64,000 nucleotides of DNA from Novosphingobium nitrogenifigens DSM 19370. Lineage in GTDB: Bacteria; Pseudomonadota; Alphaproteobacteria; Sphingomonadales; Sphingomonadaceae. Positions 26,671 to 34,840 of the stretch are shown here, in pieces. Positions within the stretch are counted from its first letter, which is position 1. Each line of letters opens with the position of its first letter. The DNA lies in the NCBI RefSeq assembly GCF_000192575.1, contig NZ_GL876935.1, forward strand, positions 343,465 through 407,464, given 5' to 3'. The notes under the pieces were generated by a model. It was not told where the DNA came from, searched no databases, and saw only the letters and a list, made by a program, of their open reading frames with translations. Both the position numbers and the translations under genes were made by a program.

Positions 26671-28128
26671 ATGGCGACCAGTTCGGACGAAATCCGCAGC
26701 GGCGAAGATCGTCGCAGACATCATTTCGATCACAATCGGCGTTCACGCAGCCGCCCACGCGAACTCTTCGATTACCGCCCACGGCCAGGCGTTGCGATCG
26801 TCATGGCCATGCTTGCAGTCACGCTCGTCCTGGGCGGTGGCGGCACCGTCAGCCCGGAAACCGAAGTCCCGACCCAAATTCTGCTCGCGGTCCTGCTTCT
26901 CCTGCTTACTCTCGTGCCGGATTGGTCCCGCGGACTTGTCCGCGCGCCGGCGAGTGCCTGGCTTCTGGCCGGCATTGCCCTTGTCATTCCCGTCATGCAA
27001 CTCGTTCCGCTCCCCCCTGCGATCTGGCATGCGCTGCCGGGACGATCGACTGAAATCGCGGCACTTTCCCTGATCGGAGCTGCTGACAACTGGATGCCGC
27101 TGACCATGGTGCCGACACGGACGTTCGCGTCCCTGTTGACCATGATGGCCATGGCCACGCTGTTTTTGGAGTTCACGCGCCTCGACCGTAACGGACGCAC
27201 GGCCTTGTGCCTCGTCATTGCCCTTGTCAGCATCCCTGCCGTCATCCTGGGCGCCTTGCAGATCACGTCGCTCGGCGGATTTGGCTGGTCGCTCTATGCC
27301 GATGCAAACAAAGGCTGGGTGGTGGGCTTCCAGGGCAACCGCAATGCAACGACCGACTTCTTCCAGGTCGCGATTCTTGCGTGCGGTGTCGTTGCCGCGG
27401 CCCTGATCGAGGAACGTCGTCCGAAAATCGCCGTTCTGGGATCCACGGCGATCGTGGTCGCGGTCCTGACCATCAGCGTTCTTTTGACCGGCTCCCGCAC
27501 CGGGATCGGCCTGTTCCCCGAGACTTTTCTCTTCCTGGCCCTGATTCTCTGGCCCGACTTCGCCCCGGCCACGAAAAAAGGTCGCATGGCTCTGGCTTTC
27601 GCCACTTGCGCGGGCCTTGTCGTTATCGGCGCGCTTCTCGTCCAGACGGCCTCGATCGACCGCGTCATCGCGCGTTTCGATACGCCGACGGAAGGCCGAT
27701 GGGACATCTGGAAGGATACCTTGTCCGCGACGGCCAAGGTGTGGCCTGCCGGGGGCGGCATCAGCAGCTTTGTCCCGCTCTATGAAGCGTCCGAACGGCT
27801 CGAGGTCCTGATCCCGGCCTTGCCGATCCGCGCGCATAACGACTGGCTCGAATGGCTTCTCGAAGCCGGCCTTCCCGGCGCGTTCGCTCTTGCAGCAACC
27901 GTCGCTATCGTCGCATGGCTCGGTGTCCGCAGCACCAGGACGGCCATGTTCCGCACGCCGGACAAGCTCCATCGGGCACAAGTTCTCTTCGCACTGGGGA
28001 CGTTGCTGCACATCGGCTTGCATGCAATGCTGGACTATCCGATGCGAAGTCTAACCCTTGTTGCACTGATCGTCGCGGGAGTGGCTCTACTCACCCCACT
28101 TTCACTTCCTGATCACGAAAAAACTTGA
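26671..28128 (+). CDS. O-antigen ligase / Wzy-type polysaccharide polymerase (Wzy_C family)
   Basis: The 485-residue protein has a basic cytoplasmic N-terminus (about 40 residues rich in Arg and His) followed by 10-12 membrane segments. The Wzy_C-type landmarks are GSRTGIGLFP, the periplasmic-loop segment RWDIWKDTLSATAKVWPAGGG and AHNDWLEWLLEAGLPG, with Arg and His residues typical of lipid-linked glycan polymerases and ligases. In an EPS locus next to a Wza/Wzc pair, polymerisation of repeat units is the likely role. The ATG directly follows GTAGCAAGCAACGC with no clear ribosome-binding site. A second polymerase-like protein is encoded at 37.8 kb. Confidence 0.82.
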   Translation: MATSSDEIRSGEDRRRHHFDHNRRSRSRPRELFDYRPRPGVAIVMAMLAVTLVLGGGGTVSPETEVPTQILLAVLLLLLTLVPDWSRGLVRAPASAWLLAGIALVIPVMQLVPLPPAIWHALPGRSTEIAALSLIGAADNWMPLTMVPTRTFASLLTMMAMATLFLEFTRLDRNGRTALCLVIALVSIPAVILGALQITSLGGFGWSLYADANKGWVVGFQGNRNATTDFFQVAILACGVVAAALIEERRPKIAVLGSTAIVVAVLTISVLLTGSRTGIGLFPETFLFLALILWPDFAPATKKGRMALAFATCAGLVVIGALLVQTASIDRVIARFDTPTEGRWDIWKDTLSATAKVWPAGGGISSFVPLYEASERLEVLIPALPIRAHNDWLEWLLEAGLPGAFALAATVAIVAWLGVRSTRTAMFRTPDKLHRAQVLFALGTLLHIGLHAMLDYPMRSLTLVALIVAGVALLTPLSLPDHEKT

Positions 28129-28172
28129 GATGAGAGGATGGGGGTTCTTCCGATTGTGCAAAGCAGCAAGAA

Positions 28173-28280
28173 ATGGCAGTCAAGCAGTGGGCGGCGTTTT
28201 TCGTCGCAGCATTGGCTGGCACGCAGTCGGGTGCCGTTCCAGTGACGGCGCAGGAAATCATGGCAACCAGCAGTGAGTAA
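28173..28280 (+). CDS. Possible 35-residue leader-like peptide upstream of the export lipoprotein
   Basis: An ATG-initiated frame encodes MAVKQWAAFFVAALAGTQSG and then AVPVTAQEIMATSSE. The first part resembles a signal peptide (Lys, then a hydrophobic run and small residues). The stop TAA overlaps the first codons of the export lipoprotein gene, as expected for translational coupling. There is no good ribosome-binding site and the frame is short, so it may be chance or a relic of a longer exported protein. Confidence 0.3.
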   Translation: MAVKQWAAFFVAALAGTQSGAVPVTAQEIMATSSE

Positions 28281-28977
28281 GCGAATGAAGTCTTCCCATC
28301 TCCTTGTTGCCTTGTCCGCAGGCCTTATGCTTTCGGGCTGCGCGGGCAAACTCTATGACCACCTGCCTACGGGAGCGGCCGCCTATCGTATCGCTCCATC
28401 GATTGACCAGGCTGTCAGCCCGACCAAATACACGATCAATCCCGGCGACGAATTGAGCTTTGCCGTCTTCGACGAACCCGATCTTGCCATCCCCAAGGTG
28501 GTGGTCGACGATGCCGGCAATGTGCAGTTGCCGCTGGTCGGGTCGGTTCACGTCGCGGAGCTCTCGCCCGCCGAGGCAAGCCATGAAATCAGCCTGCTTT
28601 ATGGCAAGCGCTATCTCAAGGACCCGCAGGTCACACTCAGCGTCACAACGCCGGTTCCGCACATGGCCTCGGTCGAAGGCGAAGTGAATCAGGCCGGCGC
28701 CTTCGTCATTGGCCAGGACACCACCCTGCTCAGCGTCATCGCCATGGCCCACAGCACGACCAAGATCGCCTCGCTCACAGAAGTCGTCATCTTCAGGACG
28801 CGGGACGGACAGCGAATGGCAGGCCGGTTCAATCTCAGCCGGATCCGCGCCGGTATCGACCCCGACCCCCAGATCCTGGCAGGCGACGACGTGGTGGTCG
28901 GTCTGTCGCACGGAAAGTCGCTCTATCGCGACTTCATCCAGGCAGCGCCGCTCTTCAACGTTTTCTACCGGCTCTAA
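28273..28977 (+). CDS. Polysaccharide export outer-membrane lipoprotein (Wza/GumB-like)
   Basis: The 234-residue protein has a lipoprotein signal ending LMLSGCAG. The poly_export domain begins at about residue 52 (KYTINPGDELSFAVFDEPDL, then VDDAGNVQLPLVGSVHVAE), followed by one SLBB-like unit (MASVEGEVNQAGAFVIG). It is much shorter than enteric Wza and closer to GumB/SpsD-type proteins, lacking an obvious C-terminal amphipathic membrane helix. It would form, or contribute to, the outer-membrane exit for the EPS. GTG 28273 and ATG 28285 are both possible starts. The Wzc-like gene follows after 14 bases. Confidence 0.88.
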   Translation: MSKRMKSSHLLVALSAGLMLSGCAGKLYDHLPTGAAAYRIAPSIDQAVSPTKYTINPGDELSFAVFDEPDLAIPKVVVDDAGNVQLPLVGSVHVAELSPAEASHEISLLYGKRYLKDPQVTLSVTTPVPHMASVEGEVNQAGAFVIGQDTTLLSVIAMAHSTTKIASLTEVVIFRTRDGQRMAGRFNLSRIRAGIDPDPQILAGDDVVVGLSHGKSLYRDFIQAAPLFNVFYRL

Positions 28978-28991
28978 TTTCGGACGGTCCC

Positions 28992-31214
28992 GTGCAGACA
29001 AAGAACACTCTCCCATCGTCCGAATTCGACGCCGCTCGCATGGTGGCTCTCGATCGATCGAACCTTCATGGCGAAAGCGAAGAAGCCGGATTCGACGTCC
29101 GCCTTCTCCTCGCGATCATCCGCGGCAACTCGATCCTCATCACGACGATCATTCTGGGCTCCCTCGCCATCGCAATCGTCATGACCATGTTGACGACACC
29201 GCGCTACACGGCGTCAACCACAGTCCAGATCGACAACCAGACCGCTCAGGTTCTCGGCAAGGCCGCCAACGAGGACACCAATTCCTCGGATACGACCTCT
29301 GCAGGCGATACCGAACGCTTCCTGCAGACGCAGATGGACATCCTCAACAGCCGGGCCCTCGCGACACGCGTCGCCGAGCGGCTCAACCTCGTCGGCAACC
29401 CGGCGTTCTACGCCGCGATGGGTGCACGCGCTCCGGCCCCGGGCAAGGCACGCCGCAAGCTCGAGGAAGAGACGCTAAGGCTCTTGCTGAACAACGAAAC
29501 CGGCGCCCTTCCCCGCAATTCGCGTCTTGCCACGATCACCTTTACCGCCACCGACCCCGGAATGGCGGCCAAGATCGCGAACACCTGGGCCCAGGAATTC
29601 ATTCAGGCCAATCTCCAGCGTCGGTACGACAGCTCCGCCTATGCCCGCGACTTCATTTCGGGGCAGCTCGCCGAGGCGAAAGCCAAGCTCGAAAAGTCGG
29701 AACGCGATCTCAACGGATACGCGCGTGCGGCAGGTCTCATCAAGACCCGCGACCCGGGCAATTCCGGCGACGGGGAAGCAGGCACGACTCCGAATTCGGT
29801 GACCATGGCCAGCCTGCTGCAGCAGAATGCGGCCGCCAATGCGGCAGAACAGAACCGCATCCTCGCCGAACAGCGCTGGCAGTCGGTCTCGCGCAGCAAT
29901 CTTCTGACTGCTCCCGAAGTCCTCACCAATCCGACCATCAGCTCCCTGATGATCGAACGCGCCAAAGTCGCTGCGGACCTGCAAAGCGAACGCTCGCGCC
30001 ATCTCGAGGACTATCCCAGCGTCCAGAAGCTGAAAGCACAGGAAGCCACGATCAATCACCAGATCAACGATGTGGCAAAGAGCGTTCGTGATTCGATCAA
30101 GCAACAATACGATGCCGCGATGAATGCGGAGCAGAGCCTCAAGCAGCAGGTTACCGACCTCAAGGGCGCCTCGCTTGCAGAGCAGGATCGTTCGGTCGAA
30201 TACAACCTGCTTGCACGCGATGCCGACACCAACCGGTCGCTTTATGAGAACCTGCTCCAGCGCTACAAGGAATTGAGCGCGGCGGCAGGCATCACTGCCA
30301 GCAACATCTCGATCATCGACACCGCCGACAATCCGATCGAACCGAGCGCTCCCAAACTGATGCGCAACCTCGCGATTGCGTTCCTTGCCGGCGTCGTCCT
30401 TGCCGCACTGGTCGTCACGGTTCGCCATCAGACCGACGACTCGGTTCGCGTCCCCGAGGACATCGAACGCAAGCTCGGCGTGCCGCTGCTGGGAGTCATC
30501 CCTGTCACGAACGAGGAGGTCCCGCTTGCCGAACTGCAGGACCCCAAGTCGCCGTTCAGCGAAGGCTACCACTCGCTGCGCAACTCCCTCATGTTCTCGA
30601 CCCCGCACGGCTTGCCCAAGACGCTGCTGGTCACGAGCTCCCAGCCTGCGGAAGGGAAGTCGACCAGCAGCTTTGCCATCGCTCAAGGCATTGCCAAGCT
30701 CGGTCGGTCGGTCGTCCTGATCGACGTCGACATGCGCCGCCCGTCGCTCCACGGCGCGCTCGGCACGGCCAACAAAATCGGCCTGTCCAGCCTGCTGACG
30801 CGCCAGCACCAGATTGTCGAGGCGCTGGTGCCGACGCCGATCGAGAATCTGACCGCCATGACGTCGGGCCCAATCCCGCCGAGCCCGACCGACCTGCTCA
30901 GCTCCGAAGTCATGAAGGAACTGCTGCACGACCTGTCGGAACGTTTCGACGTGGTGGTTCTCGACAGCCCGCCGGTTCTGGGCCTTGCCGACGCGCCGCT
31001 TTTGTCCACCATGGTGGAAGGCGTCGTGATGATCATTCAGGCAGATCGTGGCCGCCGCGGTTCGCTCAAGTCCTCGCTGCATCGCTTGCGCGGGATCAAG
31101 GCCAACATTCTGGGCGGTGTGCTCACCATGTTCGACGCGTCGAAGGCGACCAACCGCTACTCCGAGTACTATGGCTACGATTACTATCAGTATCGGGAAA
31201 GCGAGAAGGCCTGA
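28992..31214 (+). CDS. Polysaccharide co-polymerase fused to BY-type tyrosine autokinase (Wzc type)
   Basis: This 740-residue inner-membrane protein sets chain length and couples polymerisation to export. A Wzz domain lies between two membrane helices (first near residues 45-68, second near 455-475), with a long periplasmic coiled-coil region between. The cytoplasmic kinase follows: Walker A SSQPAEGKSTSS near 547, Walker A' VVLIDVDMRRPSL near 575 and Walker B FDVVVLDSPPV near 650. The tail carries a Tyr cluster, YSEYYGYDYYQY, the expected autophosphorylation sites. In sphingan clusters co-polymerase and kinase are commonly separate proteins; here they are one. The start is GTG. No matching low-molecular-weight tyrosine phosphatase gene is in the window. 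Confidence 0.92.
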   Translation: MQTKNTLPSSEFDAARMVALDRSNLHGESEEAGFDVRLLLAIIRGNSILITTIILGSLAIAIVMTMLTTPRYTASTTVQIDNQTAQVLGKAANEDTNSSDTTSAGDTERFLQTQMDILNSRALATRVAERLNLVGNPAFYAAMGARAPAPGKARRKLEEETLRLLLNNETGALPRNSRLATITFTATDPGMAAKIANTWAQEFIQANLQRRYDSSAYARDFISGQLAEAKAKLEKSERDLNGYARAAGLIKTRDPGNSGDGEAGTTPNSVTMASLLQQNAAANAAEQNRILAEQRWQSVSRSNLLTAPEVLTNPTISSLMIERAKVAADLQSERSRHLEDYPSVQKLKAQEATINHQINDVAKSVRDSIKQQYDAAMNAEQSLKQQVTDLKGASLAEQDRSVEYNLLARDADTNRSLYENLLQRYKELSAAAGITASNISIIDTADNPIEPSAPKLMRNLAIAFLAGVVLAALVVTVRHQTDDSVRVPEDIERKLGVPLLGVIPVTNEEVPLAELQDPKSPFSEGYHSLRNSLMFSTPHGLPKTLLVTSSQPAEGKSTSSFAIAQGIAKLGRSVVLIDVDMRRPSLHGALGTANKIGLSSLLTRQHQIVEALVPTPIENLTAMTSGPIPPSPTDLLSSEVMKELLHDLSERFDVVVLDSPPVLGLADAPLLSTMVEGVVMIIQADRGRRGSLKSSLHRLRGIKANILGGVLTMFDASKATNRYSEYYGYDYYQYRESEKA

Positions 31215-31217
31215 TCC

Positions 31218-32507
31218 GTGTCGGCAGAGGACACCGGTACCGAGGTCTCGTCGCGTCGCCGTCGCAGCCGCTCTGCGGCACGCGGCGGCGCCCGATCGGG
31301 CAAAAGTCATGCAAGGGTACGCGGCATCGCCCTGCCTCGCCTGACACGCTCCCCAGCCGCCCTTGCGGGAGCACTGGGGATTGGGGTCTATATCCTCGCA
31401 GCCTTGGCAAGCGGCACCGACCGTCTTGCCGAACAGCATCCGGGCATGCCCAGTCTCATCGGCTGGCCCTATGACTACGGTGCCGCGGTTCAACGCAGCC
31501 GTTTTACCATGGCCGCCAAGGATTATACCGGAACGTCTGCCCTGCTTGCACGAGCACTGCGCAGCGCGCCGGTCGATCAATTCATCATCGGCGCCCTGGG
31601 CCGCATGCAACTGGCTGCAGGAGAGACGGACAAGGCCAGTCGCACATTCGCCGTTTCGGCCGCACTGGGCTGGCGTGACGGCGGAACGCAGATCTACTGG
31701 CTGCAAAAGGGAATCGAGGTCGGCGATTTTCAGGCCGCCGTCCTGCGTGCGGACTCCTTCCTTCGTCAGGCCGATGACGAGACCGGCCGCAATCAGGTCG
31801 TCGACAGCCTTTCCGATTACGAGGAAGGTCGCGACGCGCTGGCCGAGCGCATACGCGCAACCCACCCTTTATGGGCGAACCAGTTCACCTATCACATTGA
31901 CGCGCTCCCCCCGGAAAAGCTGGCCGATCGCGCGGACATCATCCGACGCGCCGGTCCCGGGATCTGGTCATGCAAGGACACCTGGTCGCTGATTTCCCGT
32001 CTGGTCGATGCCGGCTATCTCGACGAGGCGGCCACCGTTCGCAAGATGAGCTGCGGCGCGTCACCAGGCATCGTGCATGATCCCGATTTTGCGCTGATCA
32101 ACCTTGACAGTCCCAACAGCTCACTCGACTGGAACGTTCCCCATCGCGGAGACGTCAACATCCAGAGCGACCGGGAAGCCAATGGCCATCCCCTGCTCCG
32201 CTTCACTGTCAGCAGTCCCTCGACGCTCGAGATTCTCGCGCAACGAATTCTCGTTGGATCAGGAACATATCGGATCAGCTGGCGAAGCCCCGGGACCTCT
32301 TCGGCAACTTTGCGCAAGATGAGCGTTTCGCTCGATTGCGCCAGTGACCTCAGCGATGCAAACCCCGGCCAACCCGCGCCTTCCGGCGCATATGCCGTCA
32401 CGACGACGTTCGACGGAAGCTGCCCGGCGCCGGTTCTCGCATTCTGGCTTTCACCGAACCAGCAGGCGACGATCACCGATGTCCATGTGAGTTTTCTCGG
32501 CCACTGA
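31218..32507 (+). CDS. Membrane-anchored TPR-like protein of unknown function (EPS operon)
   Basis: I do not recognise this 429-residue protein. A strongly basic, Ser/Arg-rich cytoplasmic N-terminus of about 45 residues precedes one membrane helix (about 52-68, AALAGALGIGVYILAALA). The periplasmic part begins with helical repeats resembling TPRs (about 95-260; for example AAKDYTGTSALLARALRSAP and LGRMQLAAGETDKASRTFAV) and ends in a beta-rich domain of about 130 residues with three cysteines. It starts with GTG three bases after the kinase stop, so it belongs to the same operon. It may scaffold the export complex, like TPR proteins of other EPS systems (AlgK, PelB), but it has no lipobox. Confidence 0.75.
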   Translation: MSAEDTGTEVSSRRRRSRSAARGGARSGKSHARVRGIALPRLTRSPAALAGALGIGVYILAALASGTDRLAEQHPGMPSLIGWPYDYGAAVQRSRFTMAAKDYTGTSALLARALRSAPVDQFIIGALGRMQLAAGETDKASRTFAVSAALGWRDGGTQIYWLQKGIEVGDFQAAVLRADSFLRQADDETGRNQVVDSLSDYEEGRDALAERIRATHPLWANQFTYHIDALPPEKLADRADIIRRAGPGIWSCKDTWSLISRLVDAGYLDEAATVRKMSCGASPGIVHDPDFALINLDSPNSSLDWNVPHRGDVNIQSDREANGHPLLRFTVSSPSTLEILAQRILVGSGTYRISWRSPGTSSATLRKMSVSLDCASDLSDANPGQPAPSGAYAVTTTFDGSCPAPVLAFWLSPNQQATITDVHVSFLGH

Positions 32508-32515
32508 CCCGATCG

Positions 32516-32548
32516 GACCTGCAATGCCATGAACGCGCATTGCAGGTC
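32516..32548. repeat. Perfect 11-bp inverted repeat between convergent EPS genes
   Basis: GACCTGCAATG (32516-32526) and CATTGCAGGTC (32538-32548) are exact reverse complements around an 11-base loop. It lies in the 59-base gap between the convergent TPR-like gene and the WcaI-like gene, so a bidirectional transcription end is the likely role. No T-run is present. Confidence 0.65.
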
Positions 32549-32566
32549 ATTCCGTCCGCGCAGGCC

Positions 32567-33829
32567 TCAGGAGGCGAAGCGAGGCTCCCGCTGCCAGGCG
32601 GAGGCCTTTTCCGAAGCGATGCTGCGCAATTCCGCTTCGAATGCCGCCAGAATGGCACGCCGGCTCCACCGCTCCTCGGCCCGCTTGCGTGCGGCGACCC
32701 CATAGCGATCGCGCGCGGCAGGATCATCGAGCAGATCAACGATCGCCGCCGCCATGGCATCGACATCGCCGGGCTCGGTAACAAGCCCGCACCCTTCGAC
32801 TTCCTCTGCCAGACCAGTGCCCGATGCGGCCGTTGCAACGACCGGGCGACCCGATGCCAGCATGTTCGTCAACTTCGAGGGGAGGACCAGATCGGCCGCC
32901 CCTGCAAGCTGCGGCAAGAGATGAACGGTTGCCAGCCCGAGCAGTTCGCTGAGCTGCTCCCGGGGCTGGAGCGGTTCGAAGCGGACATTGTCCAGCCCCC
33001 GCGCCGCTTCGACAAGATCCTTGAGCAAAGCCCCGTCACCCGCGATCACGAACGTCAGGTCGCGACGATGCTGCAGCGCGCGCGCAACATCGATCAGGAT
33101 CTCGATCCCCTGCTTGTTGCCGATATTCCCGGAATACAGGGCGACATGGTCGGTCTTGATCCCGAAATGCTGCCGATAGGACGAGGTGCGCGTCAGCGGA
33201 CGTATCGTGTCGATTTCCGCCCAGTTGCGGAATTCGTAAACCCGTTCCGAGGGAACGCCGTACGAACGCACTTTTGCGCACATCTGCGGCGAAATCGAAC
33301 TGACCCGGCTTCCCCCCAGATTCCATCGCTCGAACCGGTGCGCAAGCTTTGCGAGCAAGCCCGTCGGACGCAGGAGTCCGGTGGCGAATGCGGCTTCCAC
33401 CTCGAAATCCTGAATGTGCAGCCAGTACCGCGCCTTGTACAAACGGGCGACGGCCCGCGCGACCACTGCCGAAATCAACGAAGGGGCGACACAGACCACG
33501 ACATCCGGACGGGCCTGGAACCCTTGTTTCAAAGCAGTAGGCAATGCGCGCAACGCAAAGCTGGCATGATGGATCAGGCGCTTGAGACCGCTGGGCCTGG
33601 CCGGGACATAAATCGGCAGCCGGATGATGGTCACGCCATGCTCTCGCGAGGCCAGCGCCCCACCCTCGCGGTGGTCGTCAATCACCCGCCACTGGGGATA
33701 ATAGGCCTTGCCCGAAATGACGGTGACGTCATGGCCTGCCTCGGCAAGAAACTGTGCCGTCCCCGCGCTGTAGGGACCGATCCCCACCGGTTCGGGGGCG
33801 TAGTTCAGACCGATCAGCAGCACTTTCAT
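32567..33829 (-). CDS. wcaI: Glycosyltransferase, WcaI-like (GT4)
   Basis: The 420-residue protein matches the colanic-acid WcaI family by its N-terminus (VLLIGLNYAPEPVGIGPYSAG, read across its first 28 residues), the KAYYPQWRV segment and GNIGNKQGIEIL in the middle. The donor-site region near the C-terminus reads SGRPVVATAASGTGLAEEVEG with GDVDAMAAAI. The donor and acceptor are not known. It is the last gene of the minus-strand run gmd-fcl-wcaI, so a GDP-fucose-related transfer is plausible, although WcaI itself is not proved to be a fucosyltransferase. Confidence 0.85.
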   Translation of the reverse strand: MKVLLIGLNYAPEPVGIGPYSAGTAQFLAEAGHDVTVISGKAYYPQWRVIDDHREGGALASREHGVTIIRLPIYVPARPSGLKRLIHHASFALRALPTALKQGFQARPDVVVCVAPSLISAVVARAVARLYKARYWLHIQDFEVEAAFATGLLRPTGLLAKLAHRFERWNLGGSRVSSISPQMCAKVRSYGVPSERVYEFRNWAEIDTIRPLTRTSSYRQHFGIKTDHVALYSGNIGNKQGIEILIDVARALQHRRDLTFVIAGDGALLKDLVEAARGLDNVRFEPLQPREQLSELLGLATVHLLPQLAGAADLVLPSKLTNMLASGRPVVATAASGTGLAEEVEGCGLVTEPGDVDAMAAAIVDLLDDPAARDRYGVAARKRAEERWSRRAILAAFEAELRSIASEKASAWQREPRFAS

Positions 33830-33879
33830 CGAGAAGCTATCCTAAATCAAGTTGATGCCGGCCAGACCGACGGCGCGCT

Positions 33880-34836
33880 TCAAACTGCGCGAAAGTCCGC
33901 CTGATGATCGAGGAACCAACGATACGTCTCTTGCAGACCCGCCGCGAGATCGATCCGGGCCGTCCATCCCATGCCCGCCAGTCGCGCGACATCCATGAGC
34001 TTGCGTGGCGCACCGTCCGGCTTGGTCGGGTCGGTGGCGATGTCCCCTTCATAACCGACAACGCCTGCGACGATCCGGGCCAGTTCGAGGATCGAGACAT
34101 CCTCGCCGCAGCCGACGTTGACGTGACTGAGCATCGGCTTCGTGTTCGCCTGGTAGACGTCCTTCGGAAGGTCGAAAACGAACAGCGAAGCATCTGCCAT
34201 ATCGTCGACGTGGAGGAATTCGCGCCGGGGCGTGCCGCTCCCCCAGATCGTCACCACCGGATCGCCCGCAACTTTCGCTTCGTGGAAACGACGCATGAGC
34301 GCTGGAATAACGTGACTGTTTTCCGGATGGAAATTGTCACCGGGCCCATAAAGGTTTGTCGGCATCACACTGCGATAATCGACACCGTGCTGCCGGTTAT
34401 AGCTTTCGCACAGCTTGATCCCGGCAATCTTGGCGATCGCATAAGGCTCGTTGGTCGGCTCGAGCGTGCCAGTGAGAAGAGCATCTTCCCGCATCGGCTG
34501 GGGCGCCTCGCGAGGATAGATGCACGACGACCCGAGTTGCAGCAATCGCTGCACGCCGTTCGCAAAGGCCTGATGAATGACATTACATTCGATCATCAGG
34601 TTCTGATAAATGAAGTCGGCAGGATAAGTGTTGTTGGCGTGGATTCCGCCCACCTTTGCAGCCGCGAGGATGACGGCGTCGGGCCGTTCCTGCGCAAAGA
34701 AGGCTGCAACCGCACCCTGGTCGGCAAGGTCGAGTTCGGCATGCGTGCGCACCACCGTCTCCACGCCTCGCTCGGCCAGCTTGCGCACGATGGCGCCTCC
34801 GACCATGCCGCGATGTCCGGCAACGAAAACCCGCAT
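33880..34836 (-). CDS. fcl: GDP-L-fucose synthase
   Basis: Fcl (WcaG) epimerises and reduces GDP-4-keto-6-deoxymannose to GDP-L-fucose with NADPH. The 318-residue SDR-type protein shows VAGHRGMVGGAIVRKL, AAAKVGGIHANN, the LGSSCIYPREAPQPM segment, EPYAIAKIAG with the YxxxK pair, and the MPTNLYGPGDNFHPENSHVIPA family signature (read in two adjoining parts). The ATG at MRVFVAG was chosen; it lies 4 bases after the gmd stop, consistent with coupling. The product indicates fucose, or a derivative, in the polysaccharide. Confidence 0.94.
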   Translation of the reverse strand: MRVFVAGHRGMVGGAIVRKLAERGVETVVRTHAELDLADQGAVAAFFAQERPDAVILAAAKVGGIHANNTYPADFIYQNLMIECNVIHQAFANGVQRLLQLGSSCIYPREAPQPMREDALLTGTLEPTNEPYAIAKIAGIKLCESYNRQHGVDYRSVMPTNLYGPGDNFHPENSHVIPALMRRFHEAKVAGDPVVTIWGSGTPRREFLHVDDMADASLFVFDLPKDVYQANTKPMLSHVNVGCGEDVSILELARIVAGVVGYEGDIATDPTKPDGAPRKLMDVARLAGMGWTARIDLAAGLQETYRWFLDHQADFRAV

Positions 34837-34840
34837 CGGC

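Noticed and set aside
29475..31865. 796-codon minus-strand frame opposite the Wzc-like gene
   Set aside because: Antisense shadow; the plus strand has Walker motifs, membrane helices and the Tyr tail.
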